Of a DNA stretch of 64,000 nt, positions 8,344-15,158 are shown piece by piece. The number at the start of each line of letters is the position of its first letter. The stretch's first letter is position 1. The notes below the pieces were generated by a model. The model was not told the origin of the DNA and searched no databases. It worked only from the letters and a program-made list of their open reading frames with translations. The DNA is from Rhizobium lusitanum (GTDB lineage: Bacteria > Pseudomonadota > Alphaproteobacteria > Rhizobiales > Rhizobiaceae), in the NCBI RefSeq assembly GCF_014189535.1, contig NZ_CP050308.1, positions 1 to 64,000 of the forward strand. The letters are read 5' to 3'. Made by a program: the position numbers and the translations under genes.

Positions 8344-9717
8344 ATGACCGCGCGCATTCTGGTAGTCGACGATATCCCCGCCAATGTGAAGCTCCTTGAA
8401 GCGCGGCTGCTGGCCGAGTATTTCGAGGTGCTGACCGCCGAGGATGGCTTGAAGGCGCTCGCCATTTGCGACAGCACGCAGGTCGATCTCGTCCTGCTCG
8501 ACATCATGATGCCCGGCATGGACGGTTTCGACGTCTGCGAGCGACTGAAGTCCGACCCACGCACCTCGCATATCCCCGTCGTCATGGTCACAGCGCTGGA
8601 TCAGCCGGCTGATCGCGTACGCGGGTTGAAGGCCGGCGCCGACGATTTCCTGACCAAGCCGGTGAACGACCTGCAGCTCATCTCACGCGTCAAGAGCCTT
8701 TTGCGCTTGAAGACGCTGAGCGACGAACTGCGCATGCGCAACGAGACGGCTCGCAATCTCGGCATCGAGGATTTGCTGCGCCTGGGGGATGGCCGCATTG
8801 ACGAGACTGGCCATGTCCTCCTGGTCGACGGCCGCGCCAATTCTCAGGAGCGCATCATCCGTGCCCTGAAGCCGATTGCCCAGGTGACAGCGACCTCCGA
8901 TCCGCAGGCCGCCTTGTTCGAAGCCGCGGAAAAGCCGTTCGAACTTGTCATCGTCAATTCCAATTTCGACGACTACGACCCGCTGCGGCTTTGCTCGCAG
9001 CTTCGCTCGCTGGAGCGCACGCGCTTCCTGCCGGTACTGCTGGTGACGGAGCAGGGTGCCGACGAGATGATCGTCCGGGCGCTCGATCTTGGCGTCAACG
9101 ACTATATCGTCCGGCCGCTGGATCCGAACGAACTGGTTGCCCGCAGCCTGACGCAGATCCGCCGCAAGCGTTACAACGACCGTCTGCGTGCCAGCATGCA
9201 GCATACGATCGAGCTTGCCGTCACTGATGCGCTCACAGGCCTCAACAACAGACGCTATCTCGACAATCACCTGAAGATCCTCTTCAACCGCTCACTGGCG
9301 CGTGGCAGGCCGCTTTCGATCCTGATCACCGACATCGACCGCTTTAAGCTGGTGAACGACACCTATGGTCATGACGCCGGCGATGAAGTGCTGAAGGAGT
9401 TTGCCGCTCGCATCCGCTCCACCGTTCGTGGTGCCGATCTGGCCTGTCGCTATGGCGGCGAGGAATTCGTCGTGGTGATGCCGGATACGCCTCCGGAGGT
9501 TGCCGCCGCCGTTGCCGAACGTCTGCGCGCCGCGGTGGAGACCGTGCCCGTGACCCTGCGGGAAGCGGGAGCCGCACTTAATATCACCGCCTCTTTCGGC
9601 ATTTCATCCCGCCTGGAGTCTATAGAGACGCCCGAGCAATTGATGAAGCAGGCCGACCTTGCACTTTACGAAGCCAAGAAGGCAGGCCGCAATCGGGTTG
9701 TTGCGGCGGCAGCCTGA
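8344..9717 (+). CDS. pleD: Response regulator diguanylate cyclase PleD
   Basis: The 457-residue protein makes cyclic di-GMP in response to phosphorylation. Domains in order are a first receiver with phosphoacceptor Asp53 (LLDIMMPGMD), a second degenerate receiver (about residues 155-270), and a GGDEF domain. The active site reads GGEEF (371-375), a form active in many cyclases, and an inhibitory RxxD site (Arg362-Asp365, RGAD) lies five residues upstream, so product inhibition is expected. Length and architecture match Caulobacter PleD (454 residues). AGGAAAG precedes the ATG. It is co-transcribed with divK. PleC and DivJ, the kinases expected to act on it, are not in this window. Confidence 0.97.
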   Translation: MTARILVVDDIPANVKLLEARLLAEYFEVLTAEDGLKALAICDSTQVDLVLLDIMMPGMDGFDVCERLKSDPRTSHIPVVMVTALDQPADRVRGLKAGADDFLTKPVNDLQLISRVKSLLRLKTLSDELRMRNETARNLGIEDLLRLGDGRIDETGHVLLVDGRANSQERIIRALKPIAQVTATSDPQAALFEAAEKPFELVIVNSNFDDYDPLRLCSQLRSLERTRFLPVLLVTEQGADEMIVRALDLGVNDYIVRPLDPNELVARSLTQIRRKRYNDRLRASMQHTIELAVTDALTGLNNRRYLDNHLKILFNRSLARGRPLSILITDIDRFKLVNDTYGHDAGDEVLKEFAARIRSTVRGADLACRYGGEEFVVVMPDTPPEVAAAVAERLRAAVETVPVTLREAGAALNITASFGISSRLESIETPEQLMKQADLALYEAKKAGRNRVVAAAA

Positions 9718-10254
9718 TCCAAACTGATCCAGTGCTCAATTCCCTGGCCCCATCAATATTCACGGGCTTTTCGGAGTTTTGAACAGAGATCGAAAATTTA
9801 TAGTCATGATTCCACAATTATATGCGCGCTGATTTCTGCATCGGGATAAACGCTATAATTGCAGTATAGTCCGATGAAAATGCTTGCTTGCCGGCAGGGA
9901 TCCAATGTTTTCTGGTGTATTGCGCGCGATATGCTTGATGGATTTGAATTCGAATTGGTAAGAAACTAGAAAATGCCACTCATAATATATCTGTCATCAT
10001 AGTATGGAATTGTGCTTAAACATCTTCCGCTTGAATTTGCTATATATGCGCTAGTTATCTCTTGGTTTTTGAGATGTACTCGCTTGGGGATTGTTATATT
10101 TCACGGGGAGAGATCTGGGTGAAATTGGGAATCTTAACCATCCAGCCAGACGAAGATTTTTTATCATTAAGAATTTGTTGATTTTATTTCGATTTCGGGC
10201 AAATTTAGTCCCGTACAGAGATAGCCCGTAAGGGTTTGAGAATACCCCATGATG

Positions 10255-10395
10255 CTCAGGTCCGCCGCATCTCCTGGGTCGTGGGGTCGGTCGGCTGGCA
10301 GGCAAATTCAAACGGTTCCTCGTGCCGTTTTGCAGGCTAGCCGGCCCCCAATTTAAAACGCCGCTCTTCCTTGGGAAGGCGGCGTTTTTCTTTGG
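10255..10395 (+). ncRNA. Candidate small non-coding RNA ending in a strong terminator
   Basis: A structured segment precedes the terminator at 10352-10390 with no gene upstream for it to serve. The inner hairpin AAACGG-ttcctcgtg-CCGTTT is perfect. It is flanked by a longer imperfect stem of GGCTGGCAGGCAAA with TTTGCAGGCTAGCC (11 of 14 pairs). The chain then runs into the U-tract. The 5' end is uncertain and no clear promoter was picked out. I do not recognise the family. Confidence 0.4.
10352..10390 (+). terminator. Strong rho-independent terminator
   Basis: AACGCCGC-t-CTTCC pairs with GGAAG-GCGGCGTT around a short loop, giving 13 base pairs with one bulge, followed by TTTTTC. It lies about 640 bp after pleD, so it more likely ends the candidate small RNA. 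Confidence 0.8.
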
Positions 10396-10476
10396 TCATC
10401 AATATCTGTGGGATGCATTTTAGATTTTGTTGATCGTCAGGCATCGGGCGAAGTTTTGCACAGGAAAGCAGGGTCA

Positions 10477-10514
10477 AAAAAGAAAAAGGCGCTAACCCTG
10501 CGGTTGCGCCTTTT
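10477..10514 (-). terminator. Terminator of rpmG (minus strand)
   Basis: On the minus strand AAGGCGCAACC and GGGTTAGCGCCTT form a GC-rich stem with a short loop, followed by a T-rich tail (TTTTTCTTTTTT). It begins about 25 bases past the rpmG stop codon. Confidence 0.8.
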
Positions 10515-10538
10515 GCTGTAACCAGAATCTGAGGAAAC

Positions 10539-10706
10539 TTACTTGATCTTCGTTTCCTTGAATTCGACGTGCTTCCGAGCAACCGGATCGTACTTCGTCT
10601 TCGTCATCTTGTCCGTCATTGTGCGGCTGTTCTTCGTCGTAACGTAGAAGAAACCGGTGTCGGCCGTCGACAGCAGCTTGATCTTGATGGTGGTAGCCTT
10701 GGCCAT
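10539..10706 (-). CDS. rpmG: 50S ribosomal protein L33
   Basis: Translating the minus strand from ATG 10706 gives a 55-residue basic protein with the L33 signature: [20 protein letters not shown] at the start, then YVTTKNSRT, and [18 protein letters not shown] at the end. The length equals that of proteobacterial L33. This form lacks the zinc-binding cysteines found in some paralogues, so it is the zinc-independent type. An AGG-rich ribosome-binding site (GGCAGGAC) precedes the ATG. The MFS gene ends 96 bases upstream on the same strand, and a good terminator follows. Confidence 0.96.
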   Translation of the reverse strand: MAKATTIKIKLLSTADTGFFYVTTKNSRTMTDKMTKTKYDPVARKHVEFKETKIK

Positions 10707-10802
10707 GGTCGTCCTGCCTTTAAGAAAAATGAAAGCCGTGGACGGCCAGTGCGGAGGTCCACGGCAAATTCTGGCGCGAAATTACAAATCGCGCCCGAAA
10801 AG

Positions 10803-11987
10803 TCAACCCCTGTTGCCCATGAAGAGCAGACGTATCCCCGAAAGCAGGACATAAAGGCCGAAGAAAAAGGCGATCGCCCAGGCAAAACCGCTGGGGTTGG
10901 CAAGATCCATGGCAGTGCCGACGGTGGGCGGGCCGAGGACCATGCCGACCGCGTAACAGAAAACGAAGGCGGCGTTGGCTGCTACCAGATCCGCACCCGT
11001 CAGCCGCGTTCCCAGGTGGCTCAGGCCTACCGTATACATGCCGGAGACGCAGCCGCCCCAGAAAAGCAGGATGACCGCCAGAAGGACCCAATTCCAGGCG
11101 AGAGAGGGCAGCAGAAGCGCGCCGACGAACCCGATGGCGGCCATGATCGACAGCAGCGGCCGCTTGTCGTGCAATCGGTCGGCAAGCAGCCCGAGTGGGA
11201 TCTGAAATATGAAATTGCCGACGCCCATTACCGTCAGCAACAAAGCTGCCTGCGATTCGTTGAAGCCCAGCCGAGTGGCATAGCTGGTGAAAAGCGATCC
11301 GCCGCCAACAGTTACCGCGCCGAACACGAAGACAGCGGCTGTGGCGGTCGGCACCAGGAAGACATAGCGGATGAAGTGCAGTTCAGGCTTCTCGTCGACG
11401 GGAGGGCTCTCATTGCGGGCGATGAAGATCGGTATGGCCGCGGAGAGAATGATGCAGGCGCCGATGGCAAATGGCATCAGCCCGTCGCTGCCCACCAGCG
11501 AGAACAGCAGGGGGCCGGCGGCAAAACCGAGCGAAAAGACGGTGGAGTAGATGCCGAGCACGAAGCCGCGCTTGGAGGGCGGTGAGGCGGCGTTGATCCA
11601 GAATTCCGACAGGATGAACAAGGTCGTTGTCGAACCATGGAAGATCAGGCGCAGCGGAAACCAGAGCGCCAGGCTCTCGGCGTAATAGAAGCCCAGGGAA
11701 CTCAATGCGGAGAGCACGACGGCCCAGATCATCGTCTGTACGACACCGAAGCGGTGGGCGAGCTTCGTGGTGATCAGGGCCGCTATCATCGCGGCAACCC
11801 CCATCATCGCCGTGTTCAGCCCGATCAGGCTCGACGAGATGCCGCGTTTTTCCAGGATGATGCTGAGAAGCGGCAGGCCGAGGCCGATGGCGATGCCGAC
11901 AGCGGAAACGGACGAAATAGCGGCGACGAGCGAAGGCCAATGAATTTCTTCGACATGGCCGGCCTTGCCGTTCGTCGGTTCAGTCAT
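10803..11987 (-). CDS. MFS transporter (YcaD-like)
   Basis: The 394-residue inner-membrane protein has about 12 hydrophobic segments in two halves. The first begins SLVAAISSVSAVGIAIGLGL, and the typical MFS loop after helix 2 is present in weak form (TTKLAHRFG), repeated after helix 8 as LLADRLHDKRP. FHGSTTTLFILSEFWINA resembles the YcaD/UhpC-like subgroup often annotated as sugar or drug efflux carriers; the substrate cannot be called. ATG 11987 has AAGGAT seven to eight bases upstream. The longer open frame further 5' lacks a hydrophobic pattern and is not used. The gene sits between DUF983 and rpmG, an arrangement I recall from other rhizobia. Confidence 0.88.
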   Translation of the reverse strand: MTEPTNGKAGHVEEIHWPSLVAAISSVSAVGIAIGLGLPLLSIILEKRGISSSLIGLNTAMMGVAAMIAALITTKLAHRFGVVQTMIWAVVLSALSSLGFYYAESLALWFPLRLIFHGSTTTLFILSEFWINAASPPSKRGFVLGIYSTVFSLGFAAGPLLFSLVGSDGLMPFAIGACIILSAAIPIFIARNESPPVDEKPELHFIRYVFLVPTATAAVFVFGAVTVGGGSLFTSYATRLGFNESQAALLLTVMGVGNFIFQIPLGLLADRLHDKRPLLSIMAAIGFVGALLLPSLAWNWVLLAVILLFWGGCVSGMYTVGLSHLGTRLTGADLVAANAAFVFCYAVGMVLGPPTVGTAMDLANPSGFAWAIAFFFGLYVLLSGIRLLFMGNRG

Positions 11988-12293
11988 GAATTGATCCTTA
12001 GAGCATTTGGCGAACGAATCATTCGCGACGCGGGGGGATAGAAAGGCACGGCACGGCCAAATCCAGGTGACGGTTCGGCTTTCATGGGATTGGTCGCACT
12101 CTCCAGAATGATCCTTTCGACGCCCGGCATGTTCAGACAAGAAACGCCGCTGATGTCAAGCCATTGGAGATCGGGCAATTCGTGCGAATCACCGATATGC
12201 GATGATTTGATATAAATCATGGCCAAAGGGGGAGCGGCACATGCCGAACCCGGCCGGCCGGCAAGGCTGGCGATATTCGTTCAAATACGGTGT
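11988..12293. other. 306-bp gap between DUF983 and MFS genes
   Basis: No well-supported gene is visible here. A minus-strand open frame of 78 codons (ATG at about 12220, stop at 11984) ends in a four-base ATGA overlap with the MFS start, which could mean coupling, but its composition is not gene-like and I recognise no domain. The MFS ribosome-binding site lies at its right-hand boundary. No terminator is seen after the DUF983 gene. Confidence 0.4.
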
Positions 12294-12749
12294 TCAAGAG
12301 CGGCCGTTCCCCTGATCCCACTCGGCTGGGCCGTCGTCATGGCCGCCGAAGCCATGCATCCTGAGTGCCCATTGCAGACCGATGACGCCACCCTTGATCG
12401 GCTGGATTATGGCCAGCGCGGTGATCACCGTAATCGGCGCCCAGATGGCGAGATGGACCCATACGGGCAGATGAAAAGCCATGTCCGTCATCATAAAGCC
12501 GCCGACCACGACATGGCCGAGCACCAGGATCACCAGATAGGGCGGCAAGTCGTCGGCGCGCTGGTGGAATATCTCCTCGCCGCAGGCGGCACAGTGGTCG
12601 ACTGGTTTCAGGAAGGCACGGAAGAGCTTGCCTGCGCCGCAGTTTGGACAGCGGTTCAGCAGACCGCGAACAATGGAGCGTCCCAGCGGACGCTCAGCCT
12701 CGTCGGGGCCGCCATAGCGGATCGTGGAATCGGACGGGCTGCTCGTCAT
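12294..12749 (-). CDS. DUF983 family membrane protein
   Basis: The 151-residue protein has an N-terminal pair of CxxC knuckles (C34-P-N-C37 and C53-A-A-C56), likely a zinc ribbon on the cytoplasmic side. Two hydrophobic helices follow at about residues 71-90 and 98-118. Together these match the DUF983 family of alphaproteobacteria, whose function is unknown. It starts 30 bases after the rnr stop and is probably in the topA-rnr transcription unit. That pairing is frequent in rhizobia and is the only hint about its role. A purely structural membrane role or one tied to RNA metabolism cannot be separated from sequence. Confidence 0.88.
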   Translation of the reverse strand: MTSSPSDSTIRYGGPDEAERPLGRSIVRGLLNRCPNCGAGKLFRAFLKPVDHCAACGEEIFHQRADDLPPYLVILVLGHVVVGGFMMTDMAFHLPVWVHLAIWAPITVITALAIIQPIKGGVIGLQWALRMHGFGGHDDGPAEWDQGNGRS

Positions 12750-12779
12750 GAATGCTTCCCTCCTGCCGGCAGCCGCCGG

Positions 12780-15158
12780 CTATCGGCGGCCGCGCGGTGG
12801 TCTCGTTCCCGGTGCCTTGCGCGCCGGGCTCTTGTTGCGGCGGGTCGCCTTGTGGAAGGAGCGCACCGCTGTTGGCATGGCGCGGCCGTCGCTCAGCATT
12901 TCGAAGCGCAGGGCGCCCGCAAGCGGGATTGCTTCCACGAGCCGCACCGTCACGCTGTCGCCGAGGCGAAAGCCGAGCCCCGTCTTTTCACCGGTCAGCG
13001 CCTGATGCGCCTCGTCATAGATGAAATAGTCGGAGCCAAGCGTGGATATAGGGATGAAACCGTCGGCGCCATAGTCGGGCAGGGTGACAAAAAGTCCCGA
13101 CTTGGTGACGCCACCGACGCGCGCCTCGAATTCCTCGCCGACGCGCCCGGCAAGATGATGGGCGATCAGCCGGTCGACCGTCTCGCGCTCGGCCGCCATG
13201 GCACGGCGTTCGAAAGTGGAAATTTCGGCGGCGATATCGTCGAGCGCTGCCTCTTCGTCCGGCGTGATGCCGCCTTCGCCAAAGCCCAGCGAGCCGACGA
13301 GCGCGCGATGCACGATCAAGTCTGCATAACGGCGGATCGGCGAGGTGAAATGCGCGTATTTCATCAGGTTCAGGCCAAAATGCCCGATATTGTCGGGGCT
13401 GTAAATCGCCTGGCTCTGCGAACGCAGCACCATCTCGTTGACCATGGTCTGGTGGGCCGTGCCCTCGGCCTTCGCCAGGATGCCGTTGAAGCTGTTGGCG
13501 CGTACATTGCCGCCCTTGGCAAGCGTGATATCGAGCGTCGCGAGGAATTCGCGCAGCACTTCCTGCTTGGCAAGCGACGGGCCGTCATGGATGCGGTAAA
13601 TCAGCGCCTGCTTCTTCTTCTCCAGTGTCTCGGCGGCGGCCACGTTCGCCTGGATCATCATTTCTTCGATGAGCTTATGGGCGTCGAGGCGCGGCGGCAC
13701 GATGACGCGATCGACCGTGCCGTCCGGCTTCAGCTGGATCTTGCGTTCGGGCATGTCGAGTTCGAGCGGCTGGCGCCGTTCACGGCCGAGCTTCATGATC
13801 TTGTAGGCGTGCCAGAGCGGCTTCAGGATGGGCTCCAGCATCGGTCCGGTCTTGTCGTCCGGCTGACCGTCGATCGCCGCCTGCGCCTGCTGATAGGACA
13901 GCTTGGCGGCACTCTTCATCATGATGCGATGGAAGGTGTGGCCGGCCTTGCGGCCTTCCTTGGAAAAGATCATCCGCACGGCAAGGGCGGGACGGTCGAC
14001 GCCTTCCTTGAGGGAGCAGAGATCGTTGGAGATGCGCTCGGGCAGCATCGGCACGACGCGGTCCGGGAAATAGACCGAATTGCCGCGCTTCAGGGCCTCA
14101 CGGTCGAGCGGAGAATTGGGGCGCACATACCAGGAGACGTCGGCGATGGCGACGGTGACGATCACACCGTCGGGATTGTCGGGCGAGGGATCCATTTCGG
14201 CGTAGACGGCGTCGTCATGGTCCTTGGCGTCGGCCGGATCGATGGTGATCAGCGGCAGGCTGCGCCAGTCCTCGCGATGCGACATCGTCGCGGGCTTGGC
14301 TGCGTCCGCCTCGGCGATGACTGCCGGCGGGAAGATGTGCGGAATGCCGTGCGCATAGATGGCGATCATCGAGATCGCCTTTTCCGAGGCGACGGAGCCG
14401 ACGATCGACAGAACCTTGGCGCGGGGCAGGCCGAAACGGCCGAGGCGCGCCACTTCGACTTCGACCAGATCGCCATCCTTGGCGTCGCCGGTATATTCCG
14501 GATCGATCACCATTTCCTCGCCGCGCCGCTGGATCGGCATCAACCGCCCGCCGCCGCCCGGCGTCTCGCGGAAGACGCCCATAGACGCGCCCTGGCGCTT
14601 ATCGATGACCTTGATGATACGTGCGGTATAGGCAGGGCCGCCGCGGTCGACGGCCGAAAAGATCTTGGCGAGGATGCGGTCGCCCATGCCGGCGACGGGC
14701 GCCTTGCCCTTGCCATTGCGGCCAGCTGGCGAAGAGGACTGCTTGATCATCACGGCCGGGGCCACGCCATTCTCTTCCGGCCATTCGGTCGGTCGGCCGA
14801 TCAGGCTGCCATCCTTGTCGCGCGTGGTGATGTCGAGAACGGCGATCGGCGGCAATGCGCCGGGGCGGATGAGCGACTTGCGGCTCTTCTGCACCATGCC
14901 GTCCTGTTCAAGCTCGCGCAGGAGGCTCTTGAGTTCGATGCGGGCCTCGCCCTTCAGCCCGAAAGCTTTGGCGAGTTCCCGCTTGGACGCCTGCTGCGGA
15001 TGATCGGCGATGAAGCGCAGGAGAACTTCGCGCGGCGGCAGGACACCATGGATGATCGCCACCATCGGCTCCGCATCGCCGCTGTTTTTCGTCACGCGGC
15101 CAACCTTGCCGGAGCGGTGCTCCGGCGATGAATTCCTGCCGCGTGGTTCTCTGCTCAC
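12780..15158 (-). CDS. rnr: Ribonuclease R
   Basis: This processive 3'-5' exoribonuclease degrades structured RNA, takes part in rRNA quality control and works with tmRNA. The 792 residues show an N-terminal helix-turn-helix region (EVLLRFIADHPQQASKREL), a cold-shock-like domain, and the RNB catalytic domain. RNB carries the metal-binding aspartates in TIDPADAKDHDDAVYAE. A C-terminal S1 domain (VGEEFEARVGGVTKSGLFVT) and a basic tail rich in Lys and Arg follow. The start is GTG 15158, overlapping the topA stop by four bases (GTGA), which points to translational coupling. Length is close to the usual 750-815. The family is related to RNase II, but the N-terminal domain and tail favour RNase R. 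Confidence 0.96.
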   Translation of the reverse strand: MSREPRGRNSSPEHRSGKVGRVTKNSGDAEPMVAIIHGVLPPREVLLRFIADHPQQASKRELAKAFGLKGEARIELKSLLRELEQDGMVQKSRKSLIRPGALPPIAVLDITTRDKDGSLIGRPTEWPEENGVAPAVMIKQSSSPAGRNGKGKAPVAGMGDRILAKIFSAVDRGGPAYTARIIKVIDKRQGASMGVFRETPGGGGRLMPIQRRGEEMVIDPEYTGDAKDGDLVEVEVARLGRFGLPRAKVLSIVGSVASEKAISMIAIYAHGIPHIFPPAVIAEADAAKPATMSHREDWRSLPLITIDPADAKDHDDAVYAEMDPSPDNPDGVIVTVAIADVSWYVRPNSPLDREALKRGNSVYFPDRVVPMLPERISNDLCSLKEGVDRPALAVRMIFSKEGRKAGHTFHRIMMKSAAKLSYQQAQAAIDGQPDDKTGPMLEPILKPLWHAYKIMKLGRERRQPLELDMPERKIQLKPDGTVDRVIVPPRLDAHKLIEEMMIQANVAAAETLEKKKQALIYRIHDGPSLAKQEVLREFLATLDITLAKGGNVRANSFNGILAKAEGTAHQTMVNEMVLRSQSQAIYSPDNIGHFGLNLMKYAHFTSPIRRYADLIVHRALVGSLGFGEGGITPDEEAALDDIAAEISTFERRAMAAERETVDRLIAHHLAGRVGEEFEARVGGVTKSGLFVTLPDYGADGFIPISTLGSDYFIYDEAHQALTGEKTGLGFRLGDSVTVRLVEAIPLAGALRFEMLSDGRAMPTAVRSFHKATRRNKSPARKAPGTRPPRGRR

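Larger units (their letters stand above)
9718..10538. other. 820-bp AT-rich gap without a protein gene
   Basis: From the end of pleD to rpmG no convincing coding sequence is found. The stretch from about 9780 to 10240 is visibly richer in A and T than anything else in the window, with runs such as ttgattttatttcg. Small open frames here have no codon bias or ribosome-binding site. The right part holds a probable small RNA with a strong terminator and the rpmG terminator, listed separately. Confidence 0.7.

Noticed and set aside
10569..11585. 338-codon plus-strand open frame across rpmG and the MFS gene
   Set aside because: It runs antisense to rpmG and the transporter, and its product is highly charged with no family.
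11984..12226. Minus-strand frame of about 78 codons ending in an ATGA overlap with the MFS start
   Set aside because: The overlap is suggestive, but the frame has mixed codon use and no domain, and the MFS ribosome-binding site lies in it. It is mentioned in the gap entry only.
12219..15131. 970-codon open frame on the plus strand opposite rnr
   Set aside because: It is a shadow of the high third-position GC of rnr. The predicted product is rich in Arg, His and Asp and matches no family.
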